Shown here: piece by piece, positions 1 to 7,092 of the stretch
How positions within the stretch are numbered: position 1 is the stretch's first letter
Layout: each line of letters opens with the position of its first letter
Source: Alteromonadaceae bacterium
Lineage (GTDB): Bacteria > Pseudomonadota > Gammaproteobacteria > Pseudomonadales > Cellvibrionaceae
Direction: 5' to 3'
Assembly (NCBI GenBank): GCA_002746115.1
Contig: NVXL01000032.1
Span: 625 to 40,746, forward strand
DNA: 40,122 bases
The notes under the pieces: model-generated
Told to the model about the DNA's origin: nothing
Database searches by the model: none
What the model saw: the letters and a program-made list of their open reading frames with translations, nothing else
Translations under genes and position numbers: made by a program

Positions 1-1
1 T

Positions 2-436
2 AGCGGCTTTGTTCAACAAACGCCTTCTGCAGACGGCCAATTATCAGACAGTAGTGTTCTGCCTCCACTTAAGAAATACAGCCCATGTCGTTGTGTCCCT
101 GTTATTGAGGATGACGTATGTAATGAACGGCAGAGTGAAATAAGCAGTTGGTTGGTAGAGTCCGGCTGTCTTTATATGATGGCTTGGGGAAAAGAGTGTG
201 GATCTTGGGATACGTCAGTAGACATTGCAAATCTAGAAAAATTTGATTTCAATGAAGTCCCTGAAGATCATTTTGTCACAACCACTTGGCACGATGATGA
301 ACCATTGTCAGTGATTTTTTGGTTTTCTAAACATAATGCATGTCATAGTACGCAAGAAATTGAGTATACTATAGTTTTTCATTTATCTAAAACATGCAAG
401 AAAGACGAGATTACAAGTGAATATAGTAATGCTTAA
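2..436 (+). CDS. DUF7684-like small protein, 5' end outside window
   Basis: The frame is open from the first bases of the window to the TAA at 434-436, and no ATG or GTG lies in frame upstream of a TTG at 152. That TTG falls inside what looks like the conserved core, so the true start is probably before the window. The core reads WLVESGCLYMMAWG, then SWDTSVDIAN, then TTWHDDEPL and FWFSKHNA. I recognise this as the pattern of the small DUF7684 family, from memory and not from a search. There is no signal peptide or membrane segment in the visible part. The function of the family is not known to me. Such small proteins often lie near toxin or Rhs loci, which would fit the SymE remnant 2.3 kb downstream, but that is inference. 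Confidence 0.65.
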   Translation, partial: SGFVQQTPSADGQLSDSSVLPPLKKYSPCRCVPVIEDDVCNERQSEISSWLVESGCLYMMAWGKECGSWDTSVDIANLEKFDFNEVPEDHFVTTTWHDDEPLSVIFWFSKHNACHSTQEIEYTIVFHLSKTCKKDEITSEYSNA

Positions 437-477
437 CCAAGCAATTAATCCGACCTCCGTAAACTTCAGAGATACAT

Positions 478-816
478 ATGAAATACTTAGGCAGCCCAAG
501 AACAATTAAAGAGTGGCTCGAATATAAAGATAATTTTCTTGGCGAAGGCCAATTGTACGTAGAGGAAAACGAAGCCAAGATCTCAATGAATTCACTTTGC
601 TGACCTCAAAGCTTCGATCCCGACCAATTCTCAAATGAGGACTTCGATGCCTTTGAGGCATGGCTAAATGTAAGTGATTACACGTCGTTCTTGAGTCAGG
701 AGAAAATCGAGAATGTAATTGAGAAGTTAAAACAACAAAAAACACGATATAATGAAAGTGAGTTGTTGCAATCATTAGTTTGTTATTGGGGAACGGATGC
801 ATTCATCGAACTATAA
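478..816 (+). pseudogene. Small gene interrupted by an in-frame TGA
   Basis: Reading from the ATG at 478 gives 41 residues (starting MKYLGSPRTIKEWLEYKD), then TGA at 601-603, then 70 more open codons in the same frame to TAA at 814-816. The second part starts PQSFDPDQFSNEDFDAF and ends CYWGTDAFIEL. The two halves together look like one acidic cytosolic protein of about 112 residues. A weak purine-rich stretch (cagaga) precedes the ATG at reasonable spacing. The family is uncertain; the ending resembles small DUF7716-type proteins, but I am not sure of this. The simplest reading is a point nonsense mutation, for example TGG to TGA. The TGA is followed by C, a context known to be leaky, so readthrough is a less likely alternative. 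No selenocysteine element is apparent. Confidence 0.55.
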
Positions 817-874
817 ACGGATTAAAAAATCGCTGCTAGGGACTTGTCTACGCTCACAGTTCGCTTTAATCCGT
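817..874. repeat. 10-bp inverted repeat after the interrupted gene
   Basis: ACGGATTAAA at 817-826 is matched by its exact reverse complement TTTAATCCGT at 865-874, with 38 bases between. The flanks add CTATAAA (811-817) and TTTATAG (886-892). No T tract follows, so it is not a classical terminator. It could be a fold or a relic boundary of a small mobile unit. Confidence 0.4.
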
Positions 875-938
875 AGCTCAAACGATTTATAGTATCACCT
901 TCCTTGGCAGAGCATGAACTTATCAGGAAAATCGAGAC

Positions 939-975
939 CGGCTTCCCCTTGTAAAGAGCTTCCAAGGAGAAGCCG
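939..975. other. Stem-loop upstream of the RCC1-like lipoprotein gene
   Basis: CGGCTTCCCCTTG at 939-951 pairs with CAAGGAGAAGCCG at 963-975 (12 of 13 positions, 11-base loop). It lies 68 bases before the start of the next gene and has no following T run on the plus strand. It may be a weak terminator reading leftward or a leader structure. The rest of the 817-1043 gap is AT-rich, with nothing else that I recognise. Confidence 0.45.
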
Positions 976-1043
976 ATTTCGCCAAAAAAACGAATTTAAA
1001 AATATTGTAAGTACTATTTCAAAAATTAAAAAAAGGAAATTCT

Positions 1044-2618
1044 GTGTTTAAAAAAAACATTCTTATTTTTACATTGAGTATTAGCGCAATTGCCGGGTGT
1101 GGTGGCGGTAGTAATACCGGCCAAAGTCCAGCTACCATAGATGAACGTGAAACACCACCAACGATAACTGAGCTTGAAGTGACTGAAGGTGGGATCGATG
1201 GTCAAACATTAAGTGTGAATATAGTTTGTGACGAATGTTTGCCTTCGTTACATGTATATCGCTGGTCTATTGATGGCACAATTATTTCCACGACAGATAG
1301 ATATGAATTATCATTTCAGGATTACAACAAAGAAATTCGCATTGATGTATCAGCAAATAACAATGCCAGCTTATCTGATAGCTCTTATAAAGTGATTGTT
1401 CCCTCTCGTGTACAAGTAACGGAAATTTATTCAACATCTGAAGCTTTTGCTGCATTAAAAACAGACGGTACTATAGTGACCTGGGGAGATGGACGATATG
1501 GTGGACGTAGCGAAAGTGTGGATCTAACAGGTGTGACCAAAGTATATTCTTCCACATATAGCTTTATAGCACTAAAGGCTGACGACGTCGTTGTGACTTG
1601 GGGCCATGATAATAGTACTTTCGAGATATCTGAGGTGACTGAAATCTATAGTAACCTGGAGGCTTTTGCTGCGTTAAAAGCCGATGGTACGGTTGTTACC
1701 TGGGGACGCGATGTGTACGGAGGAGATAGTAGCTATGTTGAATTAAGTGATGTCGTTGAAATCTATTCCACCGCATTTGCTTTTGCGGCATTAAAAAATG
1801 ACGACACTGTCGTGACTTGGGGGCTAGATAGTAGTGGCGGTGATAGTAATAGTGTCGACTTAACCAATGTCGCTGAAATTTATTCCGCTAGAGAAGTGTT
1901 TGCAGCTCTGAAAAAGGATGGAACTGCTGAAACGTGGGGGAATGTTAACGCTGGCGCAGATAGTAGCTCTGTCGAGCTTGATAATATTACTAATATATAT
2001 GCTGCACAAAATGCTTTCGTCGCGACAAAATCTGACGATAGCATTTCTACATGGGGAAATGATTGGGCTAATAACTTCGATGACTTCACGTTAACTAATA
2101 TTGTTGACATATATCCTACAAGTTTTGCTTTCGCGGCTCTAACCATTGATGGATCTGTACGAACCTGGGGGCACAACTTGTGGATAACAGGTCATAATAA
2201 CCCTGAAATAAATAATATTTCCGAAATTTATACTTCACGTGGTGCCTTTGCGGGATTGAAAAGCGATGGCAGTGTTGTGACGTGGGGGAATAGAATTTTT
2301 GGCAGTGTTAGTAGCGGCGTGGAACTGAGTAATGTGAGAAAGATATTTTCAACACGTGAAGCGTTTGCCGCATTAAAAATGGATGGAACAGTTGCTACTT
2401 GGGGGAGCAATACTAGTGGTGGTGATAGCAGTTCAGTAGAACTAAGCAATGTTATAGATATCTATTCTACGGATTCCGCGTTTGCAGCTTTGAAGTCAGA
2501 TGGTAGCGTGATAACGTGGGGCTATTCTTTAAGCAGTTATGAAATTAGTGATATCGCAGACAGGCTACTTCCGAGTGAAGTGGATATTCTAACTATTGAA
2601 ACTGATCTAAATCCGTAA
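1044..2618 (+). CDS. Lipoprotein with ten RCC1-like repeats
   Basis: The 524-residue product starts at GTG, with aaaaggaaat as Shine-Dalgarno. Its N terminus is a lipoprotein signal: a short basic start, a hydrophobic stretch, then a lipobox ending AIAGC with Cys at about residue 19, followed by a glycine-rich tether. Residues 20-120 form an Ig-like or linker region containing a close Cys pair (CDECLPS). From about residue 125 to 500 there are ten tandem repeats of 34-40 residues. The consensus is V-EIYST--AFAALK-DG-VVTWG followed by a serine- and glycine-rich stretch such as GGDSSSVEL. This is the RCC1-like beta-propeller type common in secreted proteins of marine bacteria. It is probably anchored in the outer membrane or exposed at the surface, where it may bind a partner. 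The ligand cannot be told from sequence. The gene stands alone, is AT-rich, and is followed by a strong terminator. Confidence 0.8.
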   Translation: MFKKNILIFTLSISAIAGCGGGSNTGQSPATIDERETPPTITELEVTEGGIDGQTLSVNIVCDECLPSLHVYRWSIDGTIISTTDRYELSFQDYNKEIRIDVSANNNASLSDSSYKVIVPSRVQVTEIYSTSEAFAALKTDGTIVTWGDGRYGGRSESVDLTGVTKVYSSTYSFIALKADDVVVTWGHDNSTFEISEVTEIYSNLEAFAALKADGTVVTWGRDVYGGDSSYVELSDVVEIYSTAFAFAALKNDDTVVTWGLDSSGGDSNSVDLTNVAEIYSAREVFAALKKDGTAETWGNVNAGADSSSVELDNITNIYAAQNAFVATKSDDSISTWGNDWANNFDDFTLTNIVDIYPTSFAFAALTIDGSVRTWGHNLWITGHNNPEINNISEIYTSRGAFAGLKSDGSVVTWGNRIFGSVSSGVELSNVRKIFSTREAFAALKMDGTVATWGSNTSGGDSSSVELSNVIDIYSTDSAFAALKSDGSVITWGYSLSSYEISDIADRLLPSEVDILTIETDLNP

Positions 2619-2742
2619 CCAATAGCTGGAAGCATAGAAATATATAAATAAAAACGTTCAACCTAATCATCGGTGCTCCGTAGTTAAAGATACGGTAGAA
2701 ATCTAAAGGGTCAGATTCGATCGATTTAAGTTAAAACCTTAT

Positions 2743-2769
2743 AAGCCCTGCATTGCAGGGCTTTTCTTT
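2743..2769 (+). terminator. Rho-independent terminator
   Basis: AAGCCCTGC (2743-2751), a three-base loop and GCAGGGCTT (2755-2763) form a perfect 9-bp stem, followed by TTCTTT. It sits 125 bases after the lipoprotein gene and can end its transcript. It also lies just beyond the 3' end of the SymE remnant on the other strand. Confidence 0.75.
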
Positions 2770-2772
2770 AAT

Positions 2773-2871
2773 CTACCACACTAAAAACCAACCTCCTATC
2801 ATACCTTCAATAGTGTACCGCGTCCCAATCTCAAACCCCGCTTGCTCCAGCCAAAACTGTAGCCGCCCACT
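2773..2871 (-). pseudogene. SymE-type toxin C-terminal remnant
   Basis: On the minus strand the frame running down to the stop at 2775-2773 reads SGRL, then QFWLEQAGFEIGTRYTIEG, then MIGGWFLVW. This matches the C-terminal signature of SymE-like proteins (AbrB-fold type I toxins), in which a WLE-AGF--G-- core is followed by a short hydrophobic strand. Directly upstream in the same frame is a TAA at 2874-2872, preceded by Arg-Pro; an RP pair is also usual before this region in SymE. Further upstream the frame has another stop and no SymE-like N terminus. The gene is therefore broken, with only about 32 codons left intact. SymE genes often accompany Rhs or other toxin loci and are controlled by an antisense RNA. 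No active copy is seen here. Confidence 0.55.
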
Positions 2872-2875
2872 TTAT

Positions 2876-3028
2876 GGTCGTACTTTTTCCCAAATTAACC
2901 ATCATGGAATCCTAACGTTTTATGATGGTTTTACCACTCTGTCATCATAACAACTTTACTGTTTCCCAAATTAATATCTAACGTTTTACCAAACCTCGTC
3001 ATAAAAATTACCATCATAAGGTCGAAAC
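2876..3028. other. Non-coding stretch with short repeated motifs
   Basis: AACCATCAT at 2897-2905 and ATGATGGTT at 2922-2930 form a 9-bp inverted repeat. The sequence TTTCCCAAATTAA occurs twice, each time followed within about 30 bases by TAACGTTTTA, so part of this stretch is an imperfect direct repeat. A related TAACGTTAAACGTTTA lies at about 3082-3097. No convincing gene is seen. It may be what remains of the upstream and antisense control region of the SymE gene. Confidence 0.35.
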
Positions 3029-3063
3029 AAAAAAACCGAAATCATCAGTTGCGATGATTTCGG
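3029..3063 (-). terminator. Rho-independent terminator of the LysR gene
   Basis: CCGAAATCATC (3036-3046) and GATGATTTCGG (3053-3063) form a perfect 11-bp stem with a six-base loop. Read on the minus strand, the stem is followed directly by seven T residues (complement of 3029-3035). It lies about 110 bases past the end of the leftward LysR gene. Confidence 0.85.
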
Positions 3064-3174
3064 CTGCTTACTTCTTGCCGGGTAACGTTAAACGTTTATG
3101 ATATTTGTTGCTTGATCAACTATTCATGACTGCGCCAATGTCTCGCTTCAGTGGGTGTTTTTTGGGACTGTAAA

Positions 3175-4068
3175 TTAAGCACTACAATGAGTCGCTAAAA
3201 AATCAATCATCGCACGTAAGGCAGGCTTAATATATTTACTGTCTTGATACACACAATACACTTCACTTGCGGGGCCAGTATTAAGTGCGCATTGCCATTC
3301 ACTCAAACAAGGCTCTAGAATACCGTCGCGAATATAGGCTTGCACAAACCAGTGAGATATTTGCGTAATTCCCACATCGTGTAATACGGCCTCAACAATG
3401 GGCGTGCCGCCACGAGAGCTAAAATTCCCATTGACCAGCACCTTTTCACTCTGGTGATCACGCTTAAAATACCAATAATTCTTCTGCCGTTTTTGCCCAA
3501 TCAACAAACAATTATGCTCACTTAGCTCTTTGGGGGTCTGGGGATATGAGAAACGCTGAAAGTACGCCGGTGTCGCGCAAATTACCGTTTTACTCGTCAA
3601 CAGCTTACGCCCACGTAAACTCGAATCTGCGGGCTGACCAATACGGATCGCCAAATCAACCGAATCCGCGTTTAAATCAACAATCCGATTATCCAATTGC
3701 AACTCGACCTGCACTTTGGGGTAACGCGCCAAGAACTCCGGTAGTATCGGGCAAATATGTAGTCGCCCAAAGCTTTCAAAAGCTGACATCCGCAAAGTAC
3801 CTTCTGGCTCCGCATTGACCTGCTTGAGCGAGGCTTTAATATCATCAGCGCAAGCGACCAGTTTAGCGCCGCCATCCAAAAAAACACGGCCTTCTTCGGT
3901 TAAATTTAACTGCCTAGTACTGCGTTTTAATAAACACACCCCCAGCTCCCTCTCTAGTGCGTCCACTTGGCGGGTGACCGATGAGGGCACCATATTCAGG
4001 GATTTTGCCGCTTTTGAGAAACTCTGGTGCTCCACTACTTTCAAAAATATTCGCGTAGCGTTCAACAT
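3175..4068 (-). CDS. LysR-family transcriptional regulator
   Basis: This 297-residue protein has the normal LysR length and layout. An N-terminal winged helix-turn-helix occupies residues 1-60 (MLNATRIFLKVVEHQSFSKA, then SSVTRQVDALERELG, then TEEGRVFL). The effector-binding domain runs from about residue 90 to the end. I chose the ATG at 4068 because the LysR N terminus begins there; the longer frame to 4167 adds 33 residues that do not fit the family. The gene is divergent from an AhpD-like gene starting at 4242. LysR regulators commonly control the divergent neighbour, so it probably responds to a redox or small-molecule signal and acts on that gene. The effector is unknown. It closely resembles the CrgA/PecT-like LysR group that regulates single divergent operons. 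Confidence 0.9.
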   Translation of the reverse strand: MLNATRIFLKVVEHQSFSKAAKSLNMVPSSVTRQVDALERELGVCLLKRSTRQLNLTEEGRVFLDGGAKLVACADDIKASLKQVNAEPEGTLRMSAFESFGRLHICPILPEFLARYPKVQVELQLDNRIVDLNADSVDLAIRIGQPADSSLRGRKLLTSKTVICATPAYFQRFSYPQTPKELSEHNCLLIGQKRQKNYWYFKRDHQSEKVLVNGNFSSRGGTPIVEAVLHDVGITQISHWFVQAYIRDGILEPCLSEWQCALNTGPASEVYCVYQDSKYIKPALRAMIDFLATHCSA

Positions 4069-4107
4069 AATAATACCCGCCCAACATACATAATACTTAC
4101 CACTTAA

Positions 4108-4171
4108 ATTATTGCGATTAATGCAAAACTGATTTGCACTTAAGCTCAATTCATTTGTCATTCGCAATAAT
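4108..4171. promoter_or_regulatory. Candidate LysR operator between divergent genes
   Basis: ATTATTGCGA (4108-4117) and its exact reverse complement TCGCAATAAT (4162-4171) lie 54 bp apart start to start, close to five helical turns. A second small inverted repeat, TGCAAA (4122-4127) and TTTGCA (4133-4138), lies between them. This paired-site geometry in a 173-bp divergent intergenic region is what a LysR tetramer would use. The assignment is inferred from position and symmetry. Confidence 0.45.
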
Positions 4172-4241
4172 CTACACTGTTTTCATTACTTGGTCAGCAC
4201 TTAAATCACAATTCAAATACCTCACTAAACCGGAGCGAATA

Positions 4242-4724
4242 ATGACACTAAGAATACCCCTTAAAAATATGCCGAAAGGCTTAATGGCAAGCATGACAAA
4301 TACTGAGGACTACCTACACAGCTTGGGTTTTGATCAGCCCTTACTCAGTTTGATACGTTGCCATGCATCTCAATTAAACGGCTGTGAATATTGCTTAAAT
4401 ATGCATCATCGCGAGGCGCTTAGCGCAGGCCTAAGCAGCGATAAATTAGGGGCGATGACGCAATGGGTTAACGCTGCAGAGTTCAGCGCAAAGGAACGAG
4501 CAGTATTGCTGTGGACGGAACAACTCACGCGGATTAAACACGAGGCGCTGAATGAACAGGGAGAGCTAGAAGATCGAACAGAGCAAAACCTAAGCACTAG
4601 CTATGAACATCTACAGGCATTTTTCAGCCAAGAAGAAATCGCCAATTTGAGCTTAGCTATTACTCAGATCAACTCTTGGAACCGGCTCGTAAAAGCCTTC
4701 GGCTTTGAGGTGGTAAGGAATTAA
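4242..4724 (+). CDS. AhpD-like carboxymuconolactone decarboxylase-family protein
   Basis: The 160-residue protein belongs to the AhpD/CMD fold of peroxidase-like enzymes. The signature is visible at about residues 45-60 as GCEYCLNMHHREA: two cysteines separated by two residues, then the histidine that acts in proton relay. In known members the two cysteines reduce peroxides and cycle through a disulfide. The sequence AKERAVLLWTEQL follows, as expected for the family. I chose the ATG at 4242 because cggag lies at good spacing and the family N terminus (RIPL..MPKGLMASM) starts there; the frame extends upstream to 4134 without a plausible start. It is divergent from the LysR gene and probably its target. 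Its TAA shares the TTAA at 4721-4724 with the stop of the converging gene. Confidence 0.85.
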   Translation: MTLRIPLKNMPKGLMASMTNTEDYLHSLGFDQPLLSLIRCHASQLNGCEYCLNMHHREALSAGLSSDKLGAMTQWVNAAEFSAKERAVLLWTEQLTRIKHEALNEQGELEDRTEQNLSTSYEHLQAFFSQEEIANLSLAITQINSWNRLVKAFGFEVVRN

Positions 4725-5812
4725 ACCGCTAAATCAATCTGCTGCACGGTATTTGCGCGACCGTCCTCGGTCACATAAAAGCTGGTGGAACGAACTTGGC
4801 CGAGGGTTTGATTTTGCTCGTCGGTAAGTCGAAATGGGGAATCTACGGAGTCGAGTGACAGTGCCACGATTCCCATATCACTAAATGAGGTTTGAAACGA
4901 ATCTCCAGGGCGATACACAGAGAGCTGGCTGTAAATTTTATCGCCTTGGTCAATAAAACCATTGCCGTCATCATCAAACTCCGCCAGTTCCGCAAAGCCG
5001 TTACCACTAACGGTGCCAAACAATTCCGAACCATTATTAATTTGACCATCACCATTGCGGTCGAGGGCAATATAAGCGCTGTTTTTGCCGAGGGTTGCAA
5101 TGCTTTCGGTTTTGCCGTCGCTATCAAGATCGAACTCGGTTCGTTCGGAATTCAAGCTAGCGCTAGCGCCATTAAAATTAATCACTAAGGGGTCGGTTAA
5201 TACCGCCTCACGAGCGAGTACGTCTAATGCGGTCTCCTTATAATGACGTTCCGTTTTTTGATCGATGCTGATTTCAAATTGTCGGCCATCGTCCATCGAC
5301 AGGTTTGCACGGATATTGACGCTGGAGAACTCATGCTCTTCATAGGTTCGAACACGCACATCGAGCATTTGTTGACCATTTTGATCTTCACCATCAGGAG
5401 CCCCAGCCGAAGCGCCAAATCTAAAGTCTGCCATGGTGACAACGCTGGCACTAAAGTTTGCGCTAAAGCTAAGGCTGCCGGTGATGTCACCCGTGGTATT
5501 TTTGGGGAGATACTTAGGAGCGTCGATGCCGTCGTCACCACTTATACTAGCGATGATGGCAAGTTTAAGGGATTCTTTACTGCTCATCTGTACTTCACCA
5601 ACACCTGCGCTTTGTTCGGCTGCGGTCGCCGTCGATGAGGCGAAGGAATAGGTTAACTCGGAGTCGCTGACACGTGCTGAAACTATGCTCTCGGACTGGG
5701 CGGCCTGGGCGGAGTCAAGGCGACGGCTTTCAATTTTTACTTCGGCTTCAGTATGTTTGGCCTGAAGACGATGACTACTCGTCATATGAAGTTGAGATTG
5801 CTGTACCTGCAT
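4721..5812 (-). CDS. EF-hand-type calcium-binding protein of unknown function
   Basis: This 363-residue acidic protein has no signal peptide and no membrane segment. The N-terminal 80 residues are polar and rich in Ser, Gln and Ala (MQVQQSQLHMTSSHRLQAKH), and the middle is beta-rich. From about residue 225 there are three calcium-loop-like motifs: FDLDSDGKTE, ALDRNGDGQINNGSELFG and EFDDDGNGFIDQGD. The second and third resemble the dockerin or EF-hand-like tail found in many RTX-type and VCBS proteins. Similar stand-alone proteins occur in marine gammaproteobacteria. I do not know their function and will not guess one. No secretion system gene is nearby. It converges on and overlaps the AhpD-like gene by four bases. 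Confidence 0.7.
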   Translation of the reverse strand: MQVQQSQLHMTSSHRLQAKHTEAEVKIESRRLDSAQAAQSESIVSARVSDSELTYSFASSTATAAEQSAGVGEVQMSSKESLKLAIIASISGDDGIDAPKYLPKNTTGDITGSLSFSANFSASVVTMADFRFGASAGAPDGEDQNGQQMLDVRVRTYEEHEFSSVNIRANLSMDDGRQFEISIDQKTERHYKETALDVLAREAVLTDPLVINFNGASASLNSERTEFDLDSDGKTESIATLGKNSAYIALDRNGDGQINNGSELFGTVSGNGFAELAEFDDDGNGFIDQGDKIYSQLSVYRPGDSFQTSFSDMGIVALSLDSVDSPFRLTDEQNQTLGQVRSTSFYVTEDGRANTVQQIDLAV

Positions 5813-5921
5813 GGCTTGTTCACCGATTTTTTGAGTAACCTTTATATCAATTATCGGTTAATTTACTGAAAGCATTAAGACCGTTTAGGCTTAACTTGAG
5901 CGGTTTTGATACAATCTTTCC

Positions 5922-5974
5922 CTATTTATCCACTAATTCTATTTAACCACTAAGCCCTACTTAGCCACTAAACG
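5922..5974. repeat. Three tandem 17-18 bp repeats spanning a stop codon
   Basis: Units lie at 5922-5938, 5939-5956 and 5957-5974 and share the 15-base core CTAYTTANCCACTAA (plus strand). The third unit contains the stop codon of the metallophosphoesterase (5970-5968 on the minus strand), so the stop region is repeated twice more downstream, with in-frame or near-frame stops in each copy. The remaining bases to 5812 hold the upstream region of the EF-hand gene. Confidence 0.8.
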
Positions 5975-7092
5975 CAATACGCCCCCACCACCACAGCTCG
6001 CGTGCCGCCATCGTAGCGCCCCTCGCTATCGAAAGGTAAGTTCATCGTAAAATCAGGTACAAATTTAAGATTCGCACGCTGCCTTAAATTAACTTCCCTC
6101 GGCCATAAGCGCGCATAGAGCTTACCCTCTTTAAAGGTTAACTTACCGACGCTATAACCATGCCTACGATCCACCACATGGGTGATATCCCCTCTATCAT
6201 AAACACTGTATCCATCCAAACCCATGAGTGACGAAGATTGATAAATTCGGCTCTTTTTCTCGGATCTATTATTTTTAAAATTCATTGTGCGGCTATCGTG
6301 CATATGGCCGCAAAGGTGAAACGCAAAGTGCTCAGGGTCTAGCATCTCTTGGTAGGCTTTAAGCCCTTTATCGGAAAGCCAATTAGCCGAATGGTGGGTT
6401 AAAAGAAAATTCGTTACTTGCTGAGCAGGCCAGTCATTTACCGATTCACAAACAGCGTCCATCTGACGCTGGTCTAATTCTAAACGCCCTTCATAGTGGC
6501 GGTTATCGAGTTGTAAAAAACTGCTATTTAAGCCTACAACACCAATTTTGTAGTTGCCCAAATTAAAATTGGCGGAGAAATCTCCCGGCAATAAACCTGA
6601 TTTTATCTTCGGTTTTTTAAACACGTCAAAGTTATCCCACCACTGCTGATAATTTTGAAAGGCTTTTTTAACGAGCTGAAAATAAGGCGAGGTGGAGTCT
6701 GCGCTCCAGATTGCCTCTTGTATAGCTGGGTCGTCTTGCCAATGGTCGATAAGCTTACATGCACCTGAGCTTACGAGCTCCGCCGCTGGTCGCTCAAGGT
6801 CATGATTGCCTGGTACCGCAAAAAAATATGGATCAAAAGGCTCAGAACTTAGCGCCTCGACGGCTTGCTTTAATTCTCGTAAGCGGTCATTAAGCGTATT
6901 AAATTGAGATGCGTCCCCATTTTGTACGATATCACCGGTAAAAAATATCGCCTCATAGGAGGTACAAATTGTTTTTTGTACCGTCACAATATCTTCCGCT
7001 AAGGTTTGGCATAATTTTGGCCATAATTCATCACACCCTTGTAAACCCCAATGTAAATCAGTGAGATGTAACCAGCTGAATGTTTGAGTCAT
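5968..7092 (-). CDS. Calcineurin-like metallophosphoesterase
   Basis: The 374-residue protein carries the full metal-binding set of the calcineurin superfamily: D-x-H at residues 12-14 (LTDLHWG), GDIVQNGD at 53-60, GNHDLE at 95-100, then LLTHHSANW and LCGHMHDSR toward the C terminus. These residues bind two metal ions and hydrolyse phosphomono- or phosphodiesters. No signal peptide is seen, so it acts in the cytosol. Its ATG overlaps the stop of the upstream PAS-GGDEF-EAL-REC gene by four bases (ATGA), which implies translational coupling. The substrate is unknown. A cyclic nucleotide or nucleotide product linked to the c-di-GMP enzyme upstream is an attractive guess from context only. The stop codon lies within a tandem repeat. 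Confidence 0.85.
   Translation of the reverse strand: MTQTFSWLHLTDLHWGLQGCDELWPKLCQTLAEDIVTVQKTICTSYEAIFFTGDIVQNGDASQFNTLNDRLRELKQAVEALSSEPFDPYFFAVPGNHDLERPAAELVSSGACKLIDHWQDDPAIQEAIWSADSTSPYFQLVKKAFQNYQQWWDNFDVFKKPKIKSGLLPGDFSANFNLGNYKIGVVGLNSSFLQLDNRHYEGRLELDQRQMDAVCESVNDWPAQQVTNFLLTHHSANWLSDKGLKAYQEMLDPEHFAFHLCGHMHDSRTMNFKNNRSEKKSRIYQSSSLMGLDGYSVYDRGDITHVVDRRHGYSVGKLTFKEGKLYARLWPREVNLRQRANLKFVPDFTMNLPFDSEGRYDGGTRAVVVGAYCV

Noticed and set aside
431-520. Possible integron attC site after the first gene (GCTTAAC matches the 5' core)
   Set aside because: No matching GTTRRRY core follows at a suitable distance and no integrase is seen.
601-603. Selenocysteine codon
   Set aside because: No SECIS-like hairpin is evident directly after the TGA and the family is not a redox enzyme.
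506-802. 98-codon open frame on the minus strand
   Set aside because: It is antisense to the interrupted plus-strand gene, has unprotein-like composition and no ribosome site.
2753-2950. 65-codon frame on the plus strand
   Set aside because: It starts inside a terminator stem and runs antisense to the SymE remnant.
2897-3097. TAACGTTTTA motifs as attC or mobile-element ends
   Set aside because: The motifs are short, unevenly spaced and lack paired cores, so only a loose repeat can be claimed.
5224-5651. Several long frames overlapping the EF-hand gene in other frames and on the plus strand
   Set aside because: They mirror the biased codons of the real gene and show no family likeness.
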